64,000 nucleotides of DNA from the NCBI RefSeq assembly GCF_003665065.1, contig NZ_RCHR01000002.1, positions 124,001 to 188,000 of the forward strand, read 5' to 3'. Numbering within the stretch: position 1 is the first letter of the stretch; each line of letters starts with the position of its first letter. A model generated the notes under the pieces. The model made no database searches. It saw only the letters and a program-made list of their open reading frames with translations, and was not told the DNA's origin. The stretch is from Oceanobacillus piezotolerans (GTDB taxonomy: Bacteria; Bacillota; Bacilli; Bacillales; Amphibacillaceae). A program made the translations under genes and the position numbers. Below are positions 8,433-17,767 of the stretch, one piece after another.

Positions 8433-9626
8433 TCACTGAACCTTTTGGACAACCTCTTCCACAATCTCTCTTCGTTTAAATGTCGCAACTGTATCTTGGT
8501 AAATACCTTCTATTTTTCTTGCAAAAGCTATGGATGAATAAGTTAATGCTACTCTCTCTCGAGCATTGTAAGAGAGTCTTCTATATTCCTCATCTTGAAA
8601 GAGCAAAATAGATAATTTATCTGCAAAGTTTTCATAGCTATTATATTGCCATCCATTAATCCCGTCCATGATAACATTTTCCAAGCACATATCCTGTCTG
8701 CAAAGGGCGGGAAGCCCATTCGCTAATGCTTCTAAGTAAGTAAGCCCTTGGGTTTCACTAGTTGACGCACTAACAAAGATATCTCCTACTTGATAATAAT
8801 AAATAACCTCTTTAGAAGGAACCATCCCTACAAAAATTACCTGATTTGAAATTCCCAGCTTTTGTACATATTTCTCTAAAAAAGCTCGATTAGGACCATC
8901 GCCAACAATTAATAATAAAATGTTTTCGTCATTAAATTTATATACAAAATACAGAATTTCCTCAAGTCTTTTTTCTTTGGCAAGTCTTCCTACAAAAAGA
9001 AGAACTTTTTTGTTAGGCGGAATACCTATTTTTTGTTTGAGCTTTAACTTTCCCTTATCTTCTATTCTTTTATCAAACAGCCCCAAATTTATCCCTGAAG
9101 GTACAACATGGATCTTCTGACTGACCCCATATTTAATCAGCAAAGATTGTACTTTTACTGTAGGAGCAATAACGCCCGAAGTGTGCTTTAGAATACTTTT
9201 AGTAAAGACCTGTGCCACTCTTTTCCCCCATTTTTTATATGGTGAGAAATAATGGGTGTAGTCCTCGTAAATAGTATGATAAGTATGGACGATTGGAACT
9301 TCAAGCTTCCTTGATAAGAGCTTTGCCATCTGAAAAGTACTGAATTCACTTTGTGAATGGATAACATCTGGCTTCCAACCGATCACTTTCCTTAGGTACA
9401 CATTGTCAAAGGGAAATGCAATTCTAGCACCTGGATAAAGTTTATTAAGTCCCAATGATCCAATATAAATGACATCGTCTTTTTCGAACGATCTTTTTTT
9501 GCCTGATAATGTAAGTATCTTTACTTCATGCCCCATATTTATCAATTCTTTCCGTAATGTCATCACAGATGTCACGACTCCATTAATAACTGGAAAATAA
9601 CATTCCGTAGTAATTAATATCTTCAC
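8433..9626 (-). CDS. GT4-family glycosyltransferase, probable diacylglycerol glucosyltransferase type
   Basis: A GT-B fold glycosyltransferase of 397 residues. The N-terminal acceptor domain shows the Gly-rich INGVVTSVMTLRKEL (about residues 14-28) and DVIHSQSEFSTFQMAKLLSR and HTYHTIYEDYTHYFSPYKKW, typical of enzymes that glucosylate diacylglycerol for glycolipid and lipoteichoic acid anchors (LafA/ALGS-like). The C-terminal donor domain has LLFVGRLAKEKRLEEIL, IVGDGPNRAFLE, FVGMVPSKEVIYYY and the nucleotide-sugar segment SETQGLTYLEALANGLPALC, the E-x7-E retaining motif. The start is GTG at 9626 behind GGGGGAG. It stands alone. Membrane association through the N-domain is expected from the family. 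The exact lipid acceptor is inferred. Confidence 0.82.
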   Translation of the reverse strand: MKILITTECYFPVINGVVTSVMTLRKELINMGHEVKILTLSGKKRSFEKDDVIYIGSLGLNKLYPGARIAFPFDNVYLRKVIGWKPDVIHSQSEFSTFQMAKLLSRKLEVPIVHTYHTIYEDYTHYFSPYKKWGKRVAQVFTKSILKHTSGVIAPTVKVQSLLIKYGVSQKIHVVPSGINLGLFDKRIEDKGKLKLKQKIGIPPNKKVLLFVGRLAKEKRLEEILYFVYKFNDENILLLIVGDGPNRAFLEKYVQKLGISNQVIFVGMVPSKEVIYYYQVGDIFVSASTSETQGLTYLEALANGLPALCRQDMCLENVIMDGINGWQYNSYENFADKLSILLFQDEEYRRLSYNARERVALTYSSIAFARKIEGIYQDTVATFKRREIVEEVVQKVQ

Positions 9627-9898
9627 ATGAACTCCCCCTACTTAAACAAGAAAACATAATTAATATCTGTATTTCCGTTTAGGTAAACATTATACTTTTA
9701 TAAATATTCTATTATTATTTTAGTTTATATTATTATAAACTAAATAGGATGAAAGAAATTTAAATTTTTCTTTATATTTATAAGAAGATTTATTCTATGT
9801 CTAGTTCATTTTTATAAATATATTACTAAACTTTTCACCTTTTTACACTACAGAAACGAAGCTGCTCGTTTTTATTATGATAGAGTCATATTTAACAA

Positions 9899-9929
9899 AA
9901 AACTCTGCTCAATCGTTGAGCAGAGTTTT
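9899..9929 (-). terminator. Terminator of the 3-hydroxybutyrate dehydrogenase gene
   Basis: A 14-bp perfect stem, AAAACTCTGCTCAA / TTGAGCAGAGTTTT, has a 3-base loop and a U-run on the minus strand. The preceding gap (9627-9898) is AT-rich and shows no gene or clear site. Confidence 0.9.
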
Positions 9930-9952
9930 CACGAAATCTCGTATTTATCATT

Positions 9953-10729
9953 TTATTGAGCAGTATAACCGCCATCAATTACTACTGCTTGTCCTGTTAC
10001 ACTTCTTGCTTTGTCGCTTGCTAAGAACAGAGCATAATCAGCAATCTCGCTTACATCCAGTAATTTCTTTTGTGGTACTTGAGCTAAGATTACGTCTTCA
10101 AGAGCGCGTTCTTCAGGGATATTTCGAGTTTTTGCTAAATCAGCAACCTGGCCACGAACAAGTGGAGTATCTACATAACCAGGTGCAAGGGCATTTACTG
10201 TAATTCCATGTTTAGCCCCTTCTAGTGCTGCTACTTTTGTTAATCCAATAACCCCGTGTTTCGCACTGTTATATGCTGCTTTACCAGCAAATCCGATTAA
10301 TCCATTTATAGAAGCAACATTGATTATTCGACCCCAGCCTTGCTCCTTCATAATCGGGAAAACGGTTTTTGTAAGAATGAATGGGGCAGTTAGCATAATC
10401 TTGATCATTTGTTCAAATTTAGCTGTTGGAAACTCTTCAAGTGGAGCTACATGTTGTAATCCAGCATTATTGATTAGAATATCGATTCGACCATATTTTT
10501 CTTTTGTTTTATAAACTAAATTTTGCAGATCTTCTTCACTTGTTACATCCGCTTTTACGCCAATAGATTCATATCCAAGTTTATTCAGTGATTCTGCTGC
10601 TTCTTTCACGCCTTCTTCATTTATATCAGAAAGAACCACTTTTGCACCCTCTGCAGCAAAGTGTTCTCCAATTTCAAAACCAATTCCTCGAGCAGATCCT
10701 GTAATAATTACAACTTTACTTTCAACCAT
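9953..10729 (-). CDS. D-3-hydroxybutyrate dehydrogenase (SDR family)
   Basis: A cytoplasmic short-chain dehydrogenase of 258 residues that oxidises 3-hydroxybutyrate to acetoacetate with NAD. Seen: cofactor motif TGSARGIGFEIG (about 10-21), acidic SDIN after beta-2 (NAD preference), INNAG (about 88-92), catalytic Ser in NVASINGLIGF and the YNSAK Tyr-Lys pair (about 153-157). The long C-terminal segment LVRGQVADLAKTRNIPEERA and VILAQVPQKKLLDVSEIA distinguishes 3-hydroxybutyrate dehydrogenases from FabG-type reductases. The start has an AGGAGG ribosome binding site. It lies 19 bp downstream of a GntP-family permease on the same strand, the same partnership as yxjC/yxjF in B. subtilis. Together they should import and oxidise 3-hydroxybutyrate; the polyhydroxybutyrate locus lies about 12 kb away. 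Confidence 0.92.
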   Translation of the reverse strand: MVESKVVIITGSARGIGFEIGEHFAAEGAKVVLSDINEEGVKEAAESLNKLGYESIGVKADVTSEEDLQNLVYKTKEKYGRIDILINNAGLQHVAPLEEFPTAKFEQMIKIMLTAPFILTKTVFPIMKEQGWGRIINVASINGLIGFAGKAAYNSAKHGVIGLTKVAALEGAKHGITVNALAPGYVDTPLVRGQVADLAKTRNIPEERALEDVILAQVPQKKLLDVSEIADYALFLASDKARSVTGQAVVIDGGYTAQ

Positions 10730-10748
10730 ATTAAATTCCTCCTATTTT

Positions 10749-12032
10749 TTATACTAGGCCCATTGCGCCCATAATAATTCCTACTATTAATGCAATTGTA
10801 GGGATTAGTAATGCAACAACAAATACGTCTTTATATGTTTCTCTATGGCTAAGTCCAGTTACAGCTAATAATGTTAATAGTGCTCCGTTATTTGGTAAGA
10901 TGGAAGCTCCTGATGCAACAGCCGCTATCCGGTGAAATACATCTGGGCTGATACCTGATGTCTGTGATAATTCATAGAAAGTATCACCCAAGGCTTCAAA
11001 GGCAATCCCCATACCGCCTGAAGCTGACCCAGTCATCATTGCCAAAACCTGAACGGCTAATGCTTCCCCAACTAGTGGGTTGTCTGAGATTCCAACTAGC
11101 ATTGTGGTGATATCATTAAAAGCAGGAACAATCGCGATCACGGAACCAAACCCAACAGCAGCACTTGTATTTAAAATCGCCATTACTGAACCCTTCCCAC
11201 CCTCGTTAATTGCAGGGACGAACTTCTTGTATTTCTTTATGTTCAAGAGCATAATAGCTATATTACCTAGCAGCAGGGCATATAAAGCTTCCACTTTTAC
11301 AATATTTAAAAACACCACTACCACAATCAGCGGGATAATTGAAATAAACCAATTTGGTAAATCAGAATCATTTTCGTCTTTATCCTCCGAATTTTCTGGT
11401 TCTGTAAATGTATCTCCTTTTTCTGCTAGTTTCTTCTGTCGGTAGGCCAACCAGAGATATCCACCAACCGCCATAATGAGCGTCGTCACAATCCCAATGA
11501 AGAAACCAGATGTGGGAGTTGTGGAAAAGTATTTCATAGGGATTAAATTTTGAATCTGTGGTGTACCAGGCACCGATGTCATCGTGAAAGTAAATGCTCC
11601 GAGGGCAAATGTTGCCACTAATAACTTTCTAGAAACATTCGCTTCCCGAAACAATTCAAGTGCAATAGGATAGATTGCAAATACGACAACGAATAAACTT
11701 ACACCACCATATGTTAATAAGGCCGCCGCAATTAGTACGCCTAGAATTGCCTTTTTCTTCCCTATTAACTGGGTTACTTTCAGAGCTACTGATTTCGCTG
11801 CACCCGTTTTCTCCATTAAAGTCCCGAAGACTGCACCTAATAAGAAAATTGGAAACCAGCTTTTTACGAAGTCAACTAAACCTTGCATATAAGTATTGGT
11901 ATATGTTTCATATACATCTAATCCACTTAATAGGGCAACAACACCTGATGCTAATGGTGCGACCCAAATAATCGACCATCCAAAATAGGCGAGCACCATT
12001 AAGATGAATAATCCAATAAAAATACTTACCAC
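10749..12032 (-). CDS. GntP-family permease, probable 3-hydroxybutyrate transporter
   Basis: An integral membrane protein with 11-12 hydrophobic segments, about 427 residues, of the gluconate:proton symporter (GntP) family. Family-typical parts are the TPQIQNLIPMKYF loop, the conserved TSVPGTPQ turn, and the SASGGMGIAFEALG and PDVFHRIAAVASGASILPNNGALLTLL segments near the C-terminus. An ATG at 12047 (MRWVR) sits inside the Shine-Dalgarno sequence GAGGTGGG, so the GTG at 12032, six bases after it, is the better start. Coupling to 3-hydroxybutyrate dehydrogenase 19 bp downstream suggests that 3-hydroxybutyrate rather than gluconate is the substrate (inference by analogy with yxjC). Confidence 0.88.
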   Translation of the reverse strand: MVSIFIGLFILMVLAYFGWSIIWVAPLASGVVALLSGLDVYETYTNTYMQGLVDFVKSWFPIFLLGAVFGTLMEKTGAAKSVALKVTQLIGKKKAILGVLIAAALLTYGGVSLFVVVFAIYPIALELFREANVSRKLLVATFALGAFTFTMTSVPGTPQIQNLIPMKYFSTTPTSGFFIGIVTTLIMAVGGYLWLAYRQKKLAEKGDTFTEPENSEDKDENDSDLPNWFISIIPLIVVVVFLNIVKVEALYALLLGNIAIMLLNIKKYKKFVPAINEGGKGSVMAILNTSAAVGFGSVIAIVPAFNDITTMLVGISDNPLVGEALAVQVLAMMTGSASGGMGIAFEALGDTFYELSQTSGISPDVFHRIAAVASGASILPNNGALLTLLAVTGLSHRETYKDVFVVALLIPTIALIVGIIMGAMGLV

Positions 12033-12183
12033 TCGAACCCACCTCATCTATTAATATTAGTAATTTATAAAAGGCTATATCTTATTTTTACAGAATGGGT
12101 TTTAAAGCACTTCTTCTAGTTATGCATTAAAAATACTGATATGCTCTTCATCATCTGTTACGAAACAAATCAAATCATTTTAT

Positions 12184-12510
12184 CTAATCTTCTACTTCTA
12201 AAAGAAACACTTTTTCCTCATAGCCACCACGTTTTTCTAACTTATTAGATTGAATCCTTTCTACTTCTTCCATGGATGATTGATGAACATCCTCCACAAG
12301 CGTATTTATTATTTCTAGTATATCTGCCAGTTCTTCCAAAGCATTTTCTTTCGTTGCTGCCTGTAGATATTCTTCCACTTCTTCAAGTAATTTTTTCTTA
12401 AGCTCCAATATATATCGGTCTTGATTCAGTGTTTCCGTTTTACAATCTTTTCCAGTGCTCTGGATAATTTCCGGGATGCGATCACGTACGAGTTTATTAA
12501 ATGTTCGCAT
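12184..12510 (-). CDS. MazG-like nucleotide pyrophosphohydrolase (phosphoribosyl-ATP pyrophosphohydrolase-like)
   Basis: A small all-alpha NTP pyrophosphohydrolase-like protein of about 108 residues. The motif LVRDRIPEIIQ at the N-terminus followed by KKKLLEEVEEYLQA and NALEELADILEIINTLV gives the EExxE ... ExxD metal-binding pattern of the MazG/HisE all-alpha superfamily. The first GTG (12516) falls inside the AAGGAGGT ribosome binding site, so the ATG at 12510 is the likely start. The family hydrolyses non-canonical or excess NTPs to NMPs; the substrate here is unknown. It is a single gene between the hydroxybutyrate permease and the MFS gene. Confidence 0.83.
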   Translation of the reverse strand: MRTFNKLVRDRIPEIIQSTGKDCKTETLNQDRYILELKKKLLEEVEEYLQAATKENALEELADILEIINTLVEDVHQSSMEEVERIQSNKLEKRGGYEEKVFLLEVED

Positions 12511-12846
12511 AGGCACCTCCTTTTGCTCGTTAGTTACCTATTTCACTTTTCTCTGAAAGTTAAACATCAAAATTGGAATAATAGTCATAGTGATAGTTAC
12601 GGCAGCTACCCTCTCTTTATGCACAAACATTTCAAACAGGAATTAAGCTATTCTTATACACAAAAAATAAAGCGCCATCATCATCTAGCACGCACCAAAC
12701 TCATTCAATATTAACGTTCTTCTAATCATTCATTAAGGGTTTGCTAGATTCACTCTCTTTAATATTTCTCAATCTAATCTATCCTTCATTTTCTCTGCTT
12801 TCTAAATTACTTGCCCTAAATTTTCTACTTTTTTATCAATAATTTA

Positions 12847-12875
12847 TTGAAAACGCATACAATCTCTGTTATATT
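12847..12875 (+). promoter_or_regulatory. Sigma-A-type promoter overlapped by a cre (CcpA) site, upstream of the MFS gene
   Basis: TTGAAA (12847-12852), a 17-bp spacer and TATATT (12870-12875) form a promoter. The 15 bases 12847-12861 (TTGAAAACGCATACA) fit the cre consensus WTGNAANCGNWNNCW at every position and cover the -35 and spacer, where CcpA would block initiation. The rest of the 12511-12940 gap shows no gene. Confidence 0.7.
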
Positions 12876-12940
12876 TAACAGTATATTTTTCCGAATAACA
12901 ACAATATATAGAATATTATCTGCATAAGGAGGAATCTCTA

Positions 12941-14305
12941 ATGAAGAAAATAAATCCAGAAGAATTGATTGCCACAAGTAAATTTAATCGGTTTCATCTC
13001 CAGTTAATATTCTGGGGGTTTATCATAATTCTATTTGATGGCTATGACCTTGTTGTATATGGCACGGTTGTTCCAGTATTGATTGAGGAATGGAACCTAA
13101 GCTCCGTAGAAGCTGGTGCGATGGGTAGCTATGGTCTATTTGGAATGGTATTCGGGGCCATCGTACTTGGCATGCTAGCTGACCGTTTTGGAAGAAAAAA
13201 CATTATGATTCTATCTGTCTTCTTGTTTAGCTTTTTCACGATGTTATGTGGATTTACAGACAATCCAACTTCTTTCTCTATCTTTCGTTTTCTCGCTGGA
13301 CTTGGATTAGGCGGTGTTATGCCTAATGTTATTGCATTAAGTACTGAATATGCACCCAGCCGGATAAGAAATATAGTTGTATCAATTGTTTTAGTTTCGT
13401 ACTCGGTTGGAGGTATGTTAGCCCCTCTATTTGGGATCACATTAATGCCTTCACTAGGGTGGGAAGTCGTTTTCTGGATTGCGGGTATTCCCCTATTATT
13501 AATTCCTTTTATATATAAAAAAATGCCTGAATCAAGTTCTTATCTTATTCGAAAAGGAAGGGACAAGGATTTGATCCGTATTCTTTCAAAAGTGAATCCA
13601 GCTGTACAATTACCGAAACATGTGGAATTCTCGAATGACGACCATCTGAAAACAAAAGTACCATTTGTCGGTTTATTTCAAAACAAACGAGCAATGAGCA
13701 CCATTTTATTTTGGACAACCTATTTCATGAGTCTATTAATGGTATATGGTTTAAATACGTGGCTGCCAAATCTAATGATTGAAGCTGGCTATGGATTGAA
13801 TTCTAGTCTAGCCTTCCTTATGGTGTTACAAGGTGGATCCATTATTGGTACGATTCTCATAGCAAGATTAAGTATGAAATACGATTTCAGAATCATGCTC
13901 GCCCTTTTATATGCGATCGGCGGGATTGCCATTACCCTTCTAGGGTTTGGCGGGAATTCAATGTATATCTATCTTTTAGTAGGTATTGCTGGAGCAAGTT
14001 CTATTGGGGCGCAGCATTTGATACAGGCCTATGTTTCCCAATATTACCCACCGGCCATTCGGTCGACTGCACTCGGTATCTGTTCTGGTATCGGTCGCTT
14101 CGGAGGAATGCTCGGTCCGATGCTCGGAGGATTCCTATTAACGACAAGCCTGCCAGTTTATATGTATTTCCTAGCCTATGCCATTCCAGGTCTCATTGCA
14201 GCGATTGCATTAAGTATCGTTCCGGGAAATAGAGCTTATGGCAAGAATGATGCTGATTTTAAAGATAACGAATTGCTGGAATTGGAAGGTAGAATAATAC
14301 AGTAG
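12941..14305 (+). CDS. MFS transporter, aromatic acid:H+ symporter (AAHS) family
   Basis: A 12-helix major facilitator of 454 residues. The first helix carries FDGYDLVVYGTVVPVLIEEW, the signature D-x-x-D-type region of the AAHS family (PcaK, BenK, MhpT-like). The loop 2-3 motif reads GMLADRFGRKNIMI, and the second-half counterpart is ARLSMKYDFR. This family imports benzoates, hydroxybenzoates and similar acids with protons; the substrate here cannot be assigned. A perfect TAAGGAGG ribosome binding site precedes the ATG. The gene has its own promoter with a cre site, so catabolite repression is expected. No aromatic degradation genes are in the window, so the partner pathway must lie elsewhere. 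Confidence 0.87.
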   Translation: MKKINPEELIATSKFNRFHLQLIFWGFIIILFDGYDLVVYGTVVPVLIEEWNLSSVEAGAMGSYGLFGMVFGAIVLGMLADRFGRKNIMILSVFLFSFFTMLCGFTDNPTSFSIFRFLAGLGLGGVMPNVIALSTEYAPSRIRNIVVSIVLVSYSVGGMLAPLFGITLMPSLGWEVVFWIAGIPLLLIPFIYKKMPESSSYLIRKGRDKDLIRILSKVNPAVQLPKHVEFSNDDHLKTKVPFVGLFQNKRAMSTILFWTTYFMSLLMVYGLNTWLPNLMIEAGYGLNSSLAFLMVLQGGSIIGTILIARLSMKYDFRIMLALLYAIGGIAITLLGFGGNSMYIYLLVGIAGASSIGAQHLIQAYVSQYYPPAIRSTALGICSGIGRFGGMLGPMLGGFLLTTSLPVYMYFLAYAIPGLIAAIALSIVPGNRAYGKNDADFKDNELLELEGRIIQ

Positions 14306-14318
14306 TAAGGATTTTTGT

Positions 14319-14347
14319 GCCCCGTCTATGTCAGATATAGATGGGAC
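14319..14347 (+). terminator. Terminator of the MFS gene
   Basis: The stem GCCCCGTCTAT / ATAGATGGGA-type (one G-T pair) is followed by CTTATTTTT, 14 bp past the stop. Confidence 0.75.
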
Positions 14348-14530
14348 TTATTTTTCCTAGCTAGTTAGGGAGTAACTATGTAGCTGTTCCATTGGTTCCT
14401 GTCACCACATAAAAATAAAGAAATTATTATAAATAGAGCTGCTCTTTCGTACGCTCTAAAACACTACTCGGCAAATATCGGAAGTCTGTATCTATAATAG
14501 TTAGAAATGATTGAGTTCCATAGGCAAAAA

Positions 14531-14557
14531 AGGAACTGCTCCATACCCACAGTTCCT
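14531..14557 (-). terminator. Terminator of the ferredoxin-NADP reductase gene
   Basis: AGGAACT / AGTTCCT hairpin just beyond the stop, followed on the minus strand by a U-run (A-run 14526-14530). Confidence 0.75.
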
Positions 14558-14564
14558 TCTCCGT

Positions 14565-15587
14565 TCATTTTCTTTTATTATTTTTTATTAACGGTTCATA
14601 ATGTGTCGAATATAAATGTCCAATCGCTTCCTTTGGTGATATAAATTGTTTTGCCCCGTTCACGGCGATTGGACCTTCATTAAATCCACCGGCGATTAGA
14701 CTTAATTTATTCGGATAATCAGCAATATCACCAACAGCAAATATTCCTGGAATGGAAGTAGACATGGCATTGTTCACCTGAATCATATCCTCATTCATGT
14801 TCAATCCCCACTCAGCTATAGGCCCTAGATCAATATGGAAACCATGATTGACAATTAATGAATCTAACATGATTTCTTCTACATTTGGAGAACCAACTTT
14901 ATTAATAACAACACTTGTAAGCCTGCCATTTTCTCCATTTATTTTCACAATTTCATATGGAAATAGTACATTCACGGATGACTTCATCAATTTCGTAAGA
15001 TTACTTTCAATTCCACTAAAATTAGATTTGCGATAAATTAATGTAACTTTATCAGCTATCGGCTCAAGTTCGTTTGCCCAATCAACAGCACTATTTCCTC
15101 CCCCAGAGATAAGAACTTTTTTGCCTTTATAATCAGAAATTTTTTTGATAGAATAATGGAGGCTTTTCTCTTCAAAATCGACTGCATTCGGAATAGCCAG
15201 TTTTACAGATTTTAATGTGCCAAATCCAGTTGCCAATATTATGGTTTTTGTGTAGTGCTTGGATCCATTACTACTATTCAATACAAATGTACCATCATGA
15301 AGCCTTTCCATTCCCTCTACCTGTTCACTTAAAACTATTGTTGGATCAAAAGTCATCGCCTGCTCAATTAAATTTGCCGCTAATTGTTCACCAGACAATT
15401 GTTTAATTCCACCAATATCTCTGATCATTTTTTCCGGGTAAAAATAGGAAACCTTACCACCGAGATAAGGCAAATACTCAATAATCTTTGTTTTCATTTC
15501 CCGCATGCCGCTATAAAATGCTGTAAATAATCCAACAGGGCCTCCGCCAATTATGGTTACATCAAAAATTTCGGGTTGATTTGGCAT
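14565..15587 (-). CDS. Ferredoxin/flavodoxin-NADP+ reductase (YumC/YcgT type)
   Basis: A thioredoxin-reductase-fold flavoprotein of 340 residues without the CxxC disulfide. FAD motif IIGGGPVGLFTAFYSGMRE (about 11-29), NADP motif ISGGGNSAVDWANEL (about 158-172), and C-terminal FAVGDIADYP with a GFNEGPIAVN tail are the pattern of type 2 ferredoxin-NADP reductases. It transfers electrons between NADPH and ferredoxin or flavodoxin. The ribosome binding site is GGAGGAG. It lies 22 bp downstream of two siderophore permease genes on the same strand and ends with a terminator, so it belongs to the Fur-controlled transcript. That suggests a role in reducing imported ferric siderophore or supplying reductant under iron limitation (inference). 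Confidence 0.88.
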   Translation of the reverse strand: MPNQPEIFDVTIIGGGPVGLFTAFYSGMREMKTKIIEYLPYLGGKVSYFYPEKMIRDIGGIKQLSGEQLAANLIEQAMTFDPTIVLSEQVEGMERLHDGTFVLNSSNGSKHYTKTIILATGFGTLKSVKLAIPNAVDFEEKSLHYSIKKISDYKGKKVLISGGGNSAVDWANELEPIADKVTLIYRKSNFSGIESNLTKLMKSSVNVLFPYEIVKINGENGRLTSVVINKVGSPNVEEIMLDSLIVNHGFHIDLGPIAEWGLNMNEDMIQVNNAMSTSIPGIFAVGDIADYPNKLSLIAGGFNEGPIAVNGAKQFISPKEAIGHLYSTHYEPLIKNNKRK

Positions 15588-15609
15588 AGCATTTCTCCTC
15601 CGTTATCTT

Positions 15610-16632
15610 CTATTTGGACTTCATTAGTAAGTAAACAAAATAAGGTACACTTATAATAGCGACGACAATCCCTACCGGAATTGTGGTTGGTGCCAACACA
15701 TTTTTTCCAATGGTATCAGCTACCATCAACAATAGAGCTCCAATAAGCGCGGAAATTGGAATAATATATTGATGCAATGGTCCAATTAACTTCCTTGCGA
15801 TATGGGGGACAACTAAGCCAAGAAAAGCAATTGCTCCTCCAGCTGCAACGGATGCTCCAGCTAACGCTACAGCAATAAGCAATAGTACACTTCGCTCTCT
15901 TTCAATACTTGTACCAAGCCCAGATGCAAGATCATCTCCAAGATTAAACACATTTAACGCTTTCGCTTTTTGCAGCGCAACAGGAATAAGGATAAGAATC
16001 CAAGGCAATAGAGCTACTACATAATTCCAGTTTGCATTCCAGATATCTCCGGATAACCAAACTGTAACCTGTCTATAATTTTGTGGATCCATTTTTAACT
16101 GAAGAATCGTTAAAATTGCACTAAATGCAGCATTGACCCCGATGCCGACAAGGACCAGTCGAATCGGAGTGACGCCTCTTTTCCATGCTAATAAATATAT
16201 AATGAAAGCGGCAAAAATCGCTCCTATCAGTGCAGCAAAAGGCATAACATATGCCGAAAGTGCGCTGGTTGAAGGAATTATATCCTGAAAAAAGAAAATA
16301 AATAGGACGATGGCAAGCCCTGCTCCAGTGTTTATTCCCAGAATACCCGGATCAGCAAGTTCATTTTGGGTAATCCCCTGCAGAATTGCTCCCGATACAG
16401 CAAGACCTGCTCCGATTAATAATGCCAAAATAATTCCTGGTAAACGGAAATCAAAAAGAACAAGTTCCTGTCTATCTGTTCCAAGATTAAATAGCGTTTT
16501 TACAACCTCTAAAGGAGAAATTTGTATAACACCCGTACTCAAACTAATAAAAAACATACTTATAATAAGTACAATCAATATTGCAAGGATTAGCATAAAA
16601 CGTTTTCGCTTCTTTATTCCAGATTGTTGCAT
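15610..16632 (-). CDS. Iron-siderophore ABC transporter permease (FecCD family), second subunit
   Basis: A membrane protein of 340 residues with about nine helices. FecCD-family marks include ISPLEVVKTLF near the N-terminus, the GAGLAVSGAILQGITQNELADPGILGINTGAG block (read in two parts), and the EAA-like cytoplasmic segment GLVVPHIARKLIGPLHQYIIP with LLMVADTIGKNVLAPTTIPVG, which contacts the ATPase. Its ATG overlaps the stop of the upstream permease gene by one base, showing tight coupling. By resemblance to YfhA-like proteins it likely serves hydroxamate siderophores such as schizokinen, but specificity is set by the binding protein. Confidence 0.9.
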   Translation of the reverse strand: MQQSGIKKRKRFMLILAILIVLIISMFFISLSTGVIQISPLEVVKTLFNLGTDRQELVLFDFRLPGIILALLIGAGLAVSGAILQGITQNELADPGILGINTGAGLAIVLFIFFFQDIIPSTSALSAYVMPFAALIGAIFAAFIIYLLAWKRGVTPIRLVLVGIGVNAAFSAILTILQLKMDPQNYRQVTVWLSGDIWNANWNYVVALLPWILILIPVALQKAKALNVFNLGDDLASGLGTSIERERSVLLLIAVALAGASVAAGGAIAFLGLVVPHIARKLIGPLHQYIIPISALIGALLLMVADTIGKNVLAPTTIPVGIVVAIISVPYFVYLLMKSK

Positions 16633-17645
16633 TATTTGCCACCCCTATTCCCTCTAGCTAAGTAAAGGAAGAAAGGAACACCAATCAAGGATGTGATTGC
16701 CCCAACAGGTGTTTCAAACGGTGCGTTAACCATTCTCGCTGCTAAGTCTGACAAAACGAGTAATAAAGCTCCAAATAAAGCGGATGACGGAATAATCCAC
16801 CGATAATCTGTTCCCATAATAAAACGTGTAATGTGCGGCACAATTAAACCGACAAATCCAACTGCTCCAGCAATAGACACGGCAGCACCTGTCAAAATCA
16901 ACACAGAAAAAATGCCAAGAATTTTTATGTACAGATTATTTTGTCCCAAACCTGTTGAAATGTCATCCCCTAAGCTAAGCACAGTGATGGATTTAGAAAT
17001 AATTAATGCAACAATTAAACCCACAACTCCCGACAAAAGAAGAATTCGTACAGATGTCCAACTTGTCCCATCCAGTCCTCCAGCTAGCCAAAAACCCATT
17101 TCCTTTTCCAACTGAAAATGTAATGCAAAAATCGAAGAAATGGATCGGAGCATCGTTCCAATTGCTACCCCTGCTAAAGCAAGCTTGACTGGAGTCAATC
17201 CACCTTTAGAAAATGAACCAACCATAAAAACTAACGTTACAGCAGCACCTGCTCCAATAAAGGAAGCAGCAGTTAAGCCCAAATTGGATACAGCAGGGAA
17301 AAACGCAAGCATAATAACGAGTGCAAATGCAGCTCCATCTGTAACACCCATGATAGAGGGCGAAGCAAGCGCATTACGAGTCATCCCCTGCATCACTGCT
17401 CCTGAGACCGCTAAGAAAGCACCTACTAATGCTGCTGATAGCGCACGGGGCAAGCGGATTTCCTGGATAACTTGGTGTGAAGTCAACTCAGGATTAAAAT
17501 TTATAACTGCTTGCCATACTATTTTTAAATCGATATCTGTGGAACCATAAGAAATGGAGATAGCTATCGAAAGAAAAATGGCAAAGAATGCTGTAAAGTT
17601 AATAATCGTTTTCCAGATTGCTGAATGATTAATGATTGAGCGCAT
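16632..17645 (-). CDS. Iron-siderophore ABC transporter permease (FecCD family), first subunit
   Basis: A membrane protein of 337 residues, YfiZ-like. It shows the family block VSGAVMQGMTRNALASPSIM (about 82-101) and the cytoplasmic coupling region GLIVPHITRFIMGTDYRW with LSDLAARMVNAPFETPVG. It pairs with the downstream FecCD subunit to form the heterodimeric channel. The ribosome binding site is AGGAGAG. It is the first gene of a minus-strand unit (permease-permease-reductase) that diverges from the binding-protein gene; a Fur box lies in the shared intergenic region. Confidence 0.9.
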   Translation of the reverse strand: MRSIINHSAIWKTIINFTAFFAIFLSIAISISYGSTDIDLKIVWQAVINFNPELTSHQVIQEIRLPRALSAALVGAFLAVSGAVMQGMTRNALASPSIMGVTDGAAFALVIMLAFFPAVSNLGLTAASFIGAGAAVTLVFMVGSFSKGGLTPVKLALAGVAIGTMLRSISSIFALHFQLEKEMGFWLAGGLDGTSWTSVRILLLSGVVGLIVALIISKSITVLSLGDDISTGLGQNNLYIKILGIFSVLILTGAAVSIAGAVGFVGLIVPHITRFIMGTDYRWIIPSSALFGALLLVLSDLAARMVNAPFETPVGAITSLIGVPFFLYLARGNRGGK

Positions 17646-17712
17646 GGTTCTCTCCTAAATTATTCTATATCATTATTAAAAAACTTTATTTACATTAGAT
17701 TGACTTTTTAAT

Positions 17713-17727
17713 TGATACTGATTATCA
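17713..17727. promoter_or_regulatory. Fur box between the permease and binding-protein genes
   Basis: TGATACTGATTATCA matches the Bacillus 7-1-7 Fur consensus TGATAATNATTATCA with one mismatch. Extended to 19 bases (17714-17732) it agrees at 17 positions with the classic Fur box. It can control both divergent genes. Confidence 0.85.
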
Positions 17728-17767
17728 TTATCGTTAGATATACATTATACCATAAAGGGGAGTTATT

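Noticed and set aside
14565..15587. Thioredoxin reductase
   Set aside because: The fold matches but the CxxC disulfide is absent; the true thioredoxin reductase is at 59238-60191.
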